Source: Mesorhizobium loti
GTDB lineage: Bacteria > Pseudomonadota > Alphaproteobacteria > Rhizobiales > Rhizobiaceae
Assembly (NCBI RefSeq): GCF_013170705.1
Contig: NZ_CP033334.1
Location: 6,735,501-6,799,500 of the forward strand
DNA length: 64,000 nucleotides
Direction of reading: 5' to 3'
The notes under the pieces: model-generated
The model's database searches: none
What the model saw: only the letters and a program-made list of their open reading frames with translations
What the model was told of the DNA's origin: nothing
Translations under genes and position numbers: made by a program
In this document: positions 9,396 through 17,808 of the stretch, one piece after another
Position numbering within the stretch: the first letter of the stretch is position 1
Layout of the letters: every line of letters begins with the position of its first letter

Positions 9396-9860
9396 AGGTG
9401 CGGAAGCAGTACCCAGCCCTCGGGGACAAGCGAATTACCTCGGCGCACGACCTCATCAGGGGGCATGCCGTCCATGCACTCCCCCTCCAATCTGATCTCG
9501 CCTGCGATGGCTTCACCAGCCGCAGATAGTGTTCATCAAGCTGGTCTTGCCCACGCCATTGCTGCCCACGTCGGCGGCGTGACGCCACTGATCTTCGCGC
9601 CGAAGTTCAACTCGTCGATAGCGCATTGCCTGTGTCCCCTCAGCGAGGACGCAGCCGAAATGCAAGACCGTGGTCCGGTCACAAAGACGGATCACGGATC
9701 GCATATCTAAGCTTCTCGCTTGCCGGTGACCTCGGCTGTCTTCGGTCGCGTCTAAACCGGCCTCTGGCTCGTCCAGCGGCAAGATACGAGGTCCAGCCGC
9801 CAAAGCTGTCGAGATGCTAAGCATTCGACGGAGCCCGCCAGGAAGATTTCCTGCCGGACT
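9396..9860 (-). pseudogene. livG-livF remnant (branched-chain amino-acid ABC ATPases)
   Basis: From 9860 to about 9610 the minus strand encodes the end of a LivG-type ATPase: AGNLPGGLRRMLSIS, LAAGPRILPLDEPEAGLDA (Walker B) and LCDRTTVLHFGCVLAEGT. It then runs into the start of a LivF-type ATPase: NGVGKTSLMNTICGW (Walker A), and in the next frame GECMDGMPPDEVVRRGNSLV with LLPHLSVREL. Both are truncated and frameshifted. LivG then LivF is the normal order of the high-affinity branched-chain amino-acid transporter operon, so this is a fragment of one operon. Confidence 0.75.
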
Positions 9861-9866
9861 AGCTCG

Positions 9867-10018
9867 TTGGCCTCGATGTCAATGATGAGGCCGCCGCCGA
9901 CGAAAGAGAAATCGGGATTGTAGGACACCGGTTCACCCACAACCGCGTTATTGGCCATGACCGGCCAGGCAGCGAGCAACGCTCCCGCTGCAGCAAAGAT
10001 TTTCGCATACAATCTCAT
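9867..10018 (-). pseudogene. N-terminal fragment of an exported protein
   Basis: From the ATG at 10018 (AAGGT 7 bases upstream) the frame reads a signal peptide (MRLYAKIFAAAGALLAAWPVMA) and then about 30 mature residues ending in SFVGGGLIIDIEANELV. It runs at about 9867 into livG-derived sequence, so the rest of the gene is missing. The start of the mature part is faintly reminiscent of an outer-membrane beta-barrel protease (omptin), but that is a weak impression. Confidence 0.5.
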
Positions 10019-10103
10019 AAAACTACCTTCATAGGGATCATTCGCCATTCGGCCACACGCACGTAACCCTCAGGCGGAAGCGGACGGTCAGGTGCCCAAC
10101 CGG

Positions 10104-11774
10104 TCATGTACCTTTCACGTTGGTCAACAGCAGCCCATTGCACCAAACGTGGTCCACCCGTCCCCACTCGCAGGCTGCCGCGGCATCCGGAAAGAACCCA
10201 CGCCCGTTAAGGTTGGCACTCGTGTTGCAGAGCAGCGGAATCCCAGTGAGTTGCTCATATTCGACCAGGAGCTCTGCAATTGGGTGATCAGATTTTCTAG
10301 AAACTGTCTGTAATCGCGCAGTGCCGTCGAGATGAACGATTGCCGGAATTTTCTCTTTCCACTCCAAACGTGTTCGATGATCGAACAGCATGTAAGGATC
10401 CGGCGTGCCGGGTTCGAATATCTCATGAGCACGATCCTCCAAGCATATTGGCGCTACCGGCCGGAAGTGCTCTCGACCTTTTACGTTGTTGAGGTGGTTC
10501 TTCATTTGCGGCGAAGTCGCGGCCGCCAGGATGCTTCTGCCTCCCAACGCACGTGGACCAAGCTCTGCACGGCCTGAGAGGAAAACGACAGGCTTGTCGT
10601 CGGCGAGCACGTTGGCAAGTTCTTTTAAGCTGCATGGAGCAGCATGCCATCCAGGGGGCACGGAGCCATGGTTCATGTTTGGCCCGCTGTAGACCGACCA
10701 ATCGAGGTGGACGAAGCCTTTGTCGGCGGCTAGGGCGCAGCAAGCAGCACCGATCGCCGACCCGCTGTCGTTTGGAAACGGAGGTACCCAGACTGTATCG
10801 AACAAACCGCTCGCGCGAAGTGCACTGTTCCATTTGATATTCAGCCCGCATCCCCCGGCGATGCACAGGTTTCGCGTCCCGGGAACCGACTGCCGCAGCG
10901 CGATTGTCATCTCGCGAACAAGAAGGCGCTCGAGAAAGGCATGAAATGAAGCAAGTATGTCCTCGGGTCTCTCGGCGACTAGGCGCGACGCGCTTACATC
11001 GAAGAAACCATGCACAGCTGCGAGTAGCGCGTCTTCGCAGCGGCTGCTGCTCCTGTATTCGAGGCCAATCTTTGTGTCGCCGGCGAAGTGTTCGTTATAA
11101 AGCTCTTGAAATATAGAGACGATATTTTCGTGAACAGCCCCTAGCGCGATATAGGCCATCAGCTTGCCGGCTATATCTAGATTCCAGCCGGTCCGCACTT
11201 CCTGTCTATAGGGACCGAAGTGTTGGCCCGCTGCGGCGTAGGCATGGCCTATAATCGGAAACAGGCATCTGACAAACCGGACTCCGCTTGGTTCCACGTA
11301 GTAAAGCCGCGGGAAGATGAAGCCGTCCCATATCAGGCAAAAGGCGGGTTGTTTTGCTTTGGCGAATGAGCTGGTGCAGTATGCGGAAGCTACGTGGCCA
11401 ATGACATGCGGATAGCTTTCATAAGGAAATGCCCCGCCGCCGAGCATGAGGCCCGAGCTGTGATAGGCTGTCAGGGGACCATTAGCGTCCCGCTCTACAT
11501 ATGGTGCCCCGTGGAGAGTGACCGGGGCACCCTCACTGACAACCTGGAATTCCGATTCGATCTCACCGTCCCAGCCATCGATGACGAACCGGTCAATATC
11601 GCGCGGATCGAGGCCATGTTCCGCTAAGGCGGCAGTAATCGTTTCAAGACGATCAATGGATTGGTATCGTGGGTTATTATTGAGTTTCTCCTGCTCGATG
11701 CAAAAGATCAATCGGCCGTCCTCGACGACAGCGATCGCCCCGTCGTGCGTTAGCTTGATACCGCAAATGCGCAT
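10104..11774 (-). CDS. nodU: NodU, Nod-factor 6-O-carbamoyltransferase
   Basis: A full-length 556-residue carbamoyltransferase of the NodU/CmcH family. NodU transfers a carbamoyl group from carbamoyl phosphate to the non-reducing sugar of the lipo-chitooligosaccharide Nod factor. Visible are the Kae1/ASKHA-like N-terminal half (ICGIKLTHDGAIAVVEDGRL, SYPHVIGHVASAYCTS, CLIWDG) and the YrdC-like C-terminal half (GRAELGPRALGGRSILAA, FRPVAPICLED, CNTSANLNGRGF). A nod box lies about 110 bases upstream, so expression should depend on NodD and plant flavonoids. It is alone: nodS, nodI and nodJ are not adjacent here. It is intact amid decayed DNA, which suggests selection. Confidence 0.93.
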   Translation of the reverse strand: MRICGIKLTHDGAIAVVEDGRLIFCIEQEKLNNNPRYQSIDRLETITAALAEHGLDPRDIDRFVIDGWDGEIESEFQVVSEGAPVTLHGAPYVERDANGPLTAYHSSGLMLGGGAFPYESYPHVIGHVASAYCTSSFAKAKQPAFCLIWDGFIFPRLYYVEPSGVRFVRCLFPIIGHAYAAAGQHFGPYRQEVRTGWNLDIAGKLMAYIALGAVHENIVSIFQELYNEHFAGDTKIGLEYRSSSRCEDALLAAVHGFFDVSASRLVAERPEDILASFHAFLERLLVREMTIALRQSVPGTRNLCIAGGCGLNIKWNSALRASGLFDTVWVPPFPNDSGSAIGAACCALAADKGFVHLDWSVYSGPNMNHGSVPPGWHAAPCSLKELANVLADDKPVVFLSGRAELGPRALGGRSILAAATSPQMKNHLNNVKGREHFRPVAPICLEDRAHEIFEPGTPDPYMLFDHRTRLEWKEKIPAIVHLDGTARLQTVSRKSDHPIAELLVEYEQLTGIPLLCNTSANLNGRGFFPDAAAACEWGRVDHVWCNGLLLTNVKGT

Positions 11775-11885
11775 AATAGAGCCCTGTCAAGGTTAGCGTG
11801 GCACAAATGTAGAACAATCCGGAAAACGTGAGCGCGAAAGCACGGGACATGCGCTTTCAATTAATGCGCTATGCAGCATCTTGAC

Positions 11886-11933
11886 GGATCGGTAAATTTG
11901 ATTGTTTGGATTGAGTGCATTCATGGGGTGGAT
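11886..11933 (-). promoter_or_regulatory. nod box (NodD-binding promoter element) of nodU
   Basis: Read on the minus strand the 48-bp block begins ATCCACCCCATGAATG and continues ATCCAAACAATC, then AAATTTACCGATCC. This matches the conserved parts of the nod box consensus (ATCCA, GATG-like, ATC-n-AAACAATC, and TTTACCAATC with A to G at one place). Its 3' edge is about 111 bases from the nodU start, the usual distance. Activation by NodD with flavonoid is established for such elements. Confidence 0.9.
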
Positions 11934-12514
11934 ATGCGGCCCATGCCCAACAGGCGTCTAACCCAACCATACTCTTCCTCGTCGAGCACTGATGGGGGCT
12001 CAGTTGGGCACCTCGATTTACCGCACTTTCAGCGTGAAGGAGCAGCGGTGACCGCAGGGCAGTTCAGGTGAACGACGGCGTATAATTGGTGGTCTGTCAC
12101 AGGTTAGTGTGATTCAGAGAGGCTTCCGCAGATTTGGAGTCACGAGCGAAGTTGGTACGCCGCGGCACGACGCGGCCTGCGACGACTACGACGCCATCGT
12201 TTTGCGGGGGAGCAGGCATCTCGACTTCCTGCGGCATCTGCAGGCCTACTATTTCGGCATTCCCTGCGCCCTTTTCATAGTCGATCAAGGCGGCGATTGC
12301 GCCCGATTGGCCCAAGCCTGACTCGAGTCGAATCGAGGCGCGCCTGTTCTATCGGCATATCGACCCGGCGCCCCTCGGCTGGGATAGACCGCATCGACAA
12401 GCGCGGCCGCTCCCTAGCGTCAGATGTGCCATCTAGCATGCTTCGAACCCGGGTCTGTAAGGGACCCAGGAGAATGGAGCATGAGGAGACGGATGGAATC
12501 TCAAACGCGATCTG
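11934..12514. other. Unassigned stretch upstream of the nod box
   Basis: About 580 bases with short open frames on both strands. The best is a 70-codon plus-strand frame at 12109-12321 (CDDYDAIVLRGSRHLDFLRH), which I do not recognise. I cannot support a gene. Confidence 0.35.
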
Positions 12515-12846
12515 TTGGACCCCCTGGCAAAGATCCCCGAAACTGCTCCTGTCATGCCTATGCCTGCACCTGAACGCGAACTGCGCGTCGAGGGCGTGAC
12601 AATCTTTCCGCCCGGCGAAAGCAAGCCGACCGAGACCGGCCTTGCGTTTGCCATTCAGGCGGGAAGCGCGCTGGGCGTCATCGGCGCATCGGGTTCCGGC
12701 AAGTCGACGCTCTCGCGCGCTACTGTCGGCGCATGGCCCCGGCCGCCGGAAAGGTTCGCATCGACGGCGCAAGCCTCGACCAATGGGACCGGGAAGCGTT
12801 GGGCCGTCATATTGGATATCTGCCGCAAGGCCAAAGCCCCGGCGCA
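12515..12846 (+). pseudogene. Type I secretion ABC ATPase remnant (PrtD/HlyB-like)
   Basis: The plus strand encodes LDKIPET-like linker sequence, RELRVEGVTIFPPG, and a Walker A GVIGASGSGKSTLSRATVGAW. After a frame change at about 12735 it continues AAGKVRIDGASLDQWDREAL and GRHIGYLPQGQS (Q-loop). This order and spacing are those of the nucleotide-binding domain of type I secretion ATPases exporting RTX-type proteins. The membrane domain, signature motif and Walker B are missing. A frameshift plus double truncation makes it a relic. Confidence 0.75.
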
Positions 12847-13708
12847 TCGACCCAGTGCGGGGCTTGTTTGGGTTGCCAGATGGTCGGCACCGTATCCAAC
12901 GATGCAGACCGTGGCTGTACGTGCAGGGCTCCGGAGCTGTTGCTTTGCCGCGAAGAGGAGACTGAGGTGACGGTTTGTACCGGACATTTGGGCAATAGGC
13001 AGAGGGCTGCCCATCAGCAATCGGTTACCAACGCTGCCAATATCCGCGGCGCAACGCCCTCCCCCTCCCCTCCCCGAAGCTCCGGTGGAAAGGGCAAGCG
13101 AGCTGCCGCAAGACGGCCACTGGCCGTGGAGGTCAGCTCGAAAGACGCTCTCTCCGCCGCCGGCAGGTTTGTCCGGGGAACAGACTCAAGTGATTCAAAT
13201 GACTTGACCTGCCTTATTGTTTTGAGTCTCGCATTGCGCAGTTTCCGGCGAAAACCCGAGTTTGATCGCCTCAGACGATCACGGCGCTATGGGCGTGATC
13301 GAGAGGACGATCCAGTCTTGGCTAAGGTTCATTAGAACAGCGATCGGTTTCTGAGAGGAGGTCCGGGGCAGTTTGTAATGTTCGGGAACCGAACCAATCC
13401 ACAGAAATATTTTATTGGTATGTCTGTTGGTTAACGCCGTCGGTCCGCGACCCCAGGCATTTGAAAATTAAAGTCAAATTTGCTTTGCTTGGATTCCGCC
13501 TCTGGGCACCATCAGCTTTAAATTGTATTTTCCTCTCGCAACTTGGTTTTTCGTCATAAGTTTTGACACAACCATTGCGCCTGTCACAACTCTCTCTAGG
13601 TTCTCTCTCGGTGTTGGTATTCTTGATGGTATCCAGCCACCTAGTGTATTTCGGCAATTGGTAGGGTGAACACCCAAATTCCTGGCTTGGTGCCGTTTTT
13701 CAATCACG
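12847..13708. other. Gene-free, partly AT-rich stretch
   Basis: About 860 bases with no recognisable gene. The part from about 13380 to 13670 is clearly richer in A+T than its surroundings. A minus-strand frame at 13474-13716 (80 codons) crosses it but has no family signature that I recognise. It may be foreign DNA from an element end. Confidence 0.4.
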
Positions 13709-13885
13709 TTGTGCACTCAGTTCGATCATATCAGCAACGGCAGAGCCAGCTGGAACGTGGTGACATCGACCGGCGAGAAAAAAGCGCACAACTTCAACTT
13801 CTGCACACTGGACGACCACGAAACGCGCTACGAGCGCGCCAAGGAGTTCATCGAGGTGATGCGAGAGCGCGATTTTCACGACGAA
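13709..13885 (+). pseudogene. NtaA/SnaA/DszA-type flavin monooxygenase fragment
   Basis: A short frame contains FDHISNGRASWNVVTSTGEK and FNFCTLDDHETRYERAKEFIEV. This is the conserved 'SxGRxxWNxVTS ... R-Y-x-R-A-x-E-F' segment of the nitrilotriacetate/desulfurisation class of FMNH2-dependent monooxygenases. Only about 55 residues of a roughly 440-residue protein remain, with unrelated sequence after it. It marks the last recognisable relic before the compact region that begins at 14125. Confidence 0.7.
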
Positions 13886-14124
13886 TCCCATTCGTCTCTC
13901 AAATCAACGCACAGGCTTGCTTCCGGGCCCTATCCGCCTCCGGCCACCATCTACCAACTCACTTCATCGTCCTGCGGCCCATTCCAGCCGATCGGCCGAA
14001 ATCAGCGACGTCGCGACTCGCCAGACGAAATGACTTTGCTCTACTCGGCCCTTCAGTGGAATTGATTTGCTTGGTGATCCCCCATCCTTAGGGCAAACTT
14101 CCCGGAGGGGCTGCAGGAGGTGAT

Positions 14125-14565
14125 ATGAGAGCACGTGCAGCGACGCTTGGGGATCTCGAGGATGTCTTCCATGGCCTGTCCAAGCGGATGTCGGACGAAT
14201 ACGCGGCGGCCGGCAAGGACAGCAAGATCGCCTACGACAATCTGATGATGAATTTGAAGGAAGGCCGTGCGCACGCGCTTGTCGAGGGCGACAAGGCCGT
14301 GGCGATCATCGCCTGGCATGAGAACAGCGACGCCGCCGATACGCTGTTTGCCGCGCAGGAGGATTTCTTCCGCGCCTCGACCGTCCGTTTCTGCAAGCGG
14401 CACATCCGCCACATCCAGGCGCTCGCCGGCAACCTTCCCATCCACTCACGCAGCTGGCTGCAGGGCCCCGACGTCGCCAGGTGGTTTAGCGTCATCGGCT
14501 ATGTCGAGCGCGGCCAGGAGAACGGCGCCAATCTGTTCGAACTGCCGCCGGCGCGCGCCAGCTGA
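14125..14565 (+). CDS. Putative GNAT-like acetyltransferase / phage-related small protein
   Basis: A 146-residue protein. The N-terminal MRARAATLGDLEDVFHGL resembles the first strand and helix of GNAT N-acetyltransferases, followed by GRAHALVEGDKAVAIIAWHE in the position of strands 2-3. The acetyl-CoA pyrophosphate loop is not clear, and the C-terminal half (THSRSWLQGPDVARWFSVIG-like part) may be an acceptor region. Similar small proteins are often labelled phage-related. The ATG follows a full-strength AGGAGGTGAT ribosome-binding site directly upstream, so the gene is likely well translated. It is the first intact gene after the eroded region. Function is unknown. Confidence 0.65.
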   Translation: MRARAATLGDLEDVFHGLSKRMSDEYAAAGKDSKIAYDNLMMNLKEGRAHALVEGDKAVAIIAWHENSDAADTLFAAQEDFFRASTVRFCKRHIRHIQALAGNLPIHSRSWLQGPDVARWFSVIGYVERGQENGANLFELPPARAS

Positions 14566-14808
14566 GGATCCCCGGCTGGTGGCAAGTCTCCTCCTTGCCG
14601 CAACGCCGGCTGTACCTCGCTATCGCCCGCGCAATTCTTTGATGCGGGTCACTTTTTCGAGCGCTTTAACTCGGGGGCCTTGCGAATTGCAGACTCGGCC
14701 GCCTTATGGACCGTTTAGCCGAGCGGCTTGCGCAGGGCGACGATTGGCGGGATGTTACAGGGGGGCACCGGGCAAACCGGCAGGCCGGGATCGATATGGC
14801 TGCTGAAA

Positions 14809-15297
14809 ATGTCGCGAGCTTTCTTCGCCCTTCTTACCTTTGTTGCCTTGCTGGGGCCGGTAGAGGCAAGCAAGCGTGTGTCTCATCTGCTTGACCGCTC
14901 CAACCTGCCGATCTCCTATCTTCGCGAATCGGACCTCGTGACCGCATACACGACTGCAATGGCGCGCTTCCGTCTGCAGTTCGCGGGACGTGCGGGCGAA
15001 ACCAATCTTGCGGTCTCTCTCGAGCCGTTGCTTCTGCGGGCGGAATTCCGTGCGCGAACATGGCGCTCGGCGGACGGCAGCTTGTTGCAAGGCTTCGCCG
15101 GCAAGGGCGGCTTCCGGTTGACTATCGGCAACTGCCTGGCACGTATCTGCGCTGCCAGCGAATGCAGCGATGCCGGTTGGCCGGTTTACACCTGCAGCGA
15201 CGGACGCAAGCGCAAGATGTCCGTCACCGATTTTGTGACGGCAAGCTTCGACGGCGTCCCCTATCGTCGATTGAGCGCCTCCCCTTCACGGGAATGA
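14809..15297 (+). CDS. Hypothetical exported protein
   Basis: From the ATG at 14809 the product has 162 residues. It starts with a signal peptide (MSRAFFALLTFVALLGPVEA) followed by a mature part with four cysteines (CLARICAASEC and TC) that could form disulfides. The longer frame from 14728 would place 27 charged residues before the signal peptide and is less likely. I recognise no family. It is a single gene between the GNAT-like gene and a small membrane protein. Confidence 0.6.
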   Translation: MSRAFFALLTFVALLGPVEASKRVSHLLDRSNLPISYLRESDLVTAYTTAMARFRLQFAGRAGETNLAVSLEPLLLRAEFRARTWRSADGSLLQGFAGKGGFRLTIGNCLARICAASECSDAGWPVYTCSDGRKRKMSVTDFVTASFDGVPYRRLSASPSRE

Positions 15298-15585
15298 TGG
15301 CGCAATGGCGGGTACTGCGACTCGCCGCCGCAGCCGTGCAGAACCCTCAGCGTGCCGAATTGATCGGCGACATCATCTTTTTTCCGAGAACACGGTCCAA
15401 ATGGAATGAGATGGCGGCGTTCCCCGGGCGCGAACTCGTGTCGCATTCGAGCCAGATGGCCGAAAAATCGATGACAAGTGCCGCCGGAACGTGTTGAAGA
15501 CGGCGGTCAACATGGAGAGGAACGTGCGATCGGGTTGCACTCGGCAAGTGTTGATGGTTTGTTGCCGGTCAGCGGAGAACGAGTG

Positions 15586-15921
15586 ATGCGAGAATCCATC
15601 GGTCAAGACGAATACGGGTCTTTCGATCCGGACGACCTGCCGAATCTGAATGCAATCGGCCCGGCCATGGGCGGCGGCAACGACTTCGAAAAATACGCGG
15701 TCGCCGTGATCATCGTATTCGGCGCCCTGATCATTGGCGGGCTGATGGCCGCGTCGATGACCTTCGGCCATCGCAACGGGTTCCTCTTCGCGCTTGGCGG
15801 CGCGACCTCGGCCTGGATATCGGGAAACGCGCTTCTGCTCGACCGGCCGCGCATCTATGCGCTGTTCGTCGGCATCGCCGCGCTGATGCTGATTGCATCG
15901 ACCATCACGCTGGTTACCTGA
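15586..15921 (+). CDS. Small polytopic membrane protein, unknown function
   Basis: The ATG at 15586 has GGAG 8 bases upstream and gives 111 residues (MRESIGQDEYGSFDPDDL). The frame extends back to 15478 but without a good start. An acidic N-terminal third is followed by three hydrophobic spans: YAVAVIIVFGALIIGGLMAA, FLFALGGATSAWISGNALLL and IYALFVGIAALMLIASTITL. It is likely an inner-membrane protein. No family is recognised. Confidence 0.65.
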   Translation: MRESIGQDEYGSFDPDDLPNLNAIGPAMGGGNDFEKYAVAVIIVFGALIIGGLMAASMTFGHRNGFLFALGGATSAWISGNALLLDRPRIYALFVGIAALMLIASTITLVT

Positions 15922-15970
15922 CGGCCCGGCCGGCCATGAGCCGGCGCTTGTCCAAGGGTTTACCCGGATA

Positions 15971-17710
15971 TCAATATCCGAGAGCCTCCCCCGATGCCGC
16001 GCGGCTGTCGATGGCGCCATTGTAGCGCGCGCCGCCGCCTTTCTCGATTTCCGCCAGGCTCTTGCCTCCAACGAGAATGCCGGCCGCCTGGCCCCAGGTC
16101 TGGCCACCGAGATCAAGGTGATAGCCCATGCCCGCCAGCAGCCTTTCGGTATCGGGCGAAAGTCCGAACGGCTCGACATAGACCGTATCAGGCAGCCATT
16201 GGTGGTGGATGCGCGGCGCGTCGATCGCCTCCTGGATGTTCATGCCATGGTCGATGACGTTGACGATCGCTTCCAGCGTGATGGTGATGATGCGCGAGCC
16301 CCCGGGGCTGCCGATGACCATGAACGGCTTGCCATCCCTGGCCACGATGGTCGGGCTCATCGATGACAGCGGCGTCTTCTTCGCCTGGATGGCGTTGGCC
16401 TCGCCCTGGACCAGGCCATAAAGGTTCGGCACGCCGGGCTTCTGGGTAAAATCGTCCATCTCGTTGTTCAGCAGGATGCCGGTGCCGTCGGCGACGACGC
16501 CTGCGCCGAAGGAGCCGTTCAGCGTATAGGTCACTGCAACCGCGTTGCCGTCCTTGTCGATGATCGAATAATGCGTGGTCTCCTTCGACTCGCCAAAACC
16601 CTTCGGCATCAGGTCCTGCGACACACCAGCCCGGAACGGATCGATCTTGTCGCGGATGTCCTTGGCATAGGCTTTATCAAGCAGTTTCGAGACCGGGTTG
16701 TCGACGAAATCGGGATCGCCGAGCGCCGAATTGCGGTCGACATAGGCATGGCGCATCGCCTCGACCATGACATGCACCGTCTCGGCCGAGCCGGCGCCGA
16801 GATAGGACAGCGGATAGCCCTCGAGCACGTTGAGGATTTCGCAGATGATGACACCGCCTGAACTCGGCGGCGGCGAGGACGTGATCTCGTAACCGCGATA
16901 GGAACAGGTCACCGGCTTGAGTTCGCGCACCGCATATTGCTCGAAGTCGGCCTTGGCCAGAATGCCGCCCTTGGCGCTGCTTGCCTTGACGATGGCGTCG
17001 GCGATGGCGCCTTTGTAGAAGGCATCGGGGCCTTTGTCGGAAATCGCCGAGAGCGACGCGGCAAGGTCAGGTTGAACCAGCTTCTCGCCGATGGCGTAGG
17101 GCTTGCCGCCAGGTTTCAGGAAGGCGGCCGCCGCCGCCGGGTCCTTCGCCAGCCGGCCCGCATTGCCGGCAAAAGAGGCGGCATCGCCCTGATCGAGGAT
17201 GAAGCCATCCTTGGCGTAGGCGATCGCTGGTGCCATCAGATCCTGCCTTGAAAGCGTGCCGTATTTCTCGCGCGCCATTTCGAAACCGGCCACCGAGCCC
17301 GGCACGCCGACCGCGAGATAGCCGTCAAGGCTGGCGCCCTTCACGGGGTTGCCATCCTTGTCGAGATACATGGTCCTGGTTGCCGCCAGCGGCGCGCGCT
17401 CGCGGAAATCGAGGAAAGTCGATTTGCCGTCGGCGAAACGGATGGTCATGAAACCGCCGCCGCCGATATTGCCGGCATTGGGGTAGACGACGGCCAGCGC
17501 ATAGCCGACCGCGACAGCCGCATCGACCGCGTTGCCTCCCTTCTTCAACACCTCGACGCCGACTTCCGACGCCAGATGCTGGGCCGTCACCACCATGCCG
17601 TGTTCGCCTTTGGCGGGCGCCGGCGACGCCGCAAACATCACCTGAAGCGGTGCTGTCGCAAACGCAAAAGAGAGGCTGACGGCGATCAGGGTTTGGCTGA
17701 CATGGCGCAT
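15971..17710 (-). CDS. ggt: Gamma-glutamyltranspeptidase
   Basis: A 579-residue Ntn-hydrolase precursor with an N-terminal signal peptide (residues 1-28, ending FAA), so it is periplasmic. It should self-cleave before the catalytic Thr of ETTHYSIID (the TTHxS-type motif at about residue 380) to give large and small subunits. Also visible are the substrate-site motifs NIGGGGFMTIRF and LDFRERAP, SSPPPSSGGVI, and SSMSPTIV and GSPGGSRIIT in the small subunit. It hydrolyses or transfers gamma-glutamyl groups of glutathione and related peptides. It lies 98 bases downstream of rhaI on the same strand but is probably a separate unit. Confidence 0.95.
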   Translation of the reverse strand: MRHVSQTLIAVSLSFAFATAPLQVMFAASPAPAKGEHGMVVTAQHLASEVGVEVLKKGGNAVDAAVAVGYALAVVYPNAGNIGGGGFMTIRFADGKSTFLDFRERAPLAATRTMYLDKDGNPVKGASLDGYLAVGVPGSVAGFEMAREKYGTLSRQDLMAPAIAYAKDGFILDQGDAASFAGNAGRLAKDPAAAAAFLKPGGKPYAIGEKLVQPDLAASLSAISDKGPDAFYKGAIADAIVKASSAKGGILAKADFEQYAVRELKPVTCSYRGYEITSSPPPSSGGVIICEILNVLEGYPLSYLGAGSAETVHVMVEAMRHAYVDRNSALGDPDFVDNPVSKLLDKAYAKDIRDKIDPFRAGVSQDLMPKGFGESKETTHYSIIDKDGNAVAVTYTLNGSFGAGVVADGTGILLNNEMDDFTQKPGVPNLYGLVQGEANAIQAKKTPLSSMSPTIVARDGKPFMVIGSPGGSRIITITLEAIVNVIDHGMNIQEAIDAPRIHHQWLPDTVYVEPFGLSPDTERLLAGMGYHLDLGGQTWGQAAGILVGGKSLAEIEKGGGARYNGAIDSRAASGEALGY

Positions 17711-17808
17711 GGCGGTGCTCCTGGGCGGGGTGCCCAGAAGACCCTGTCGCTGCCGTCAAGTCCACCATCAATGGTGGGCCAGAAGGATCAATTCAGATGT
17801 CAGGCGTG

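Noticed and set aside
12733..13335. 200-codon plus-strand frame as a gene
   Set aside because: Only its first ~40 codons match a transporter ATPase, which continue the broken frame upstream; the rest is low-complexity sequence.
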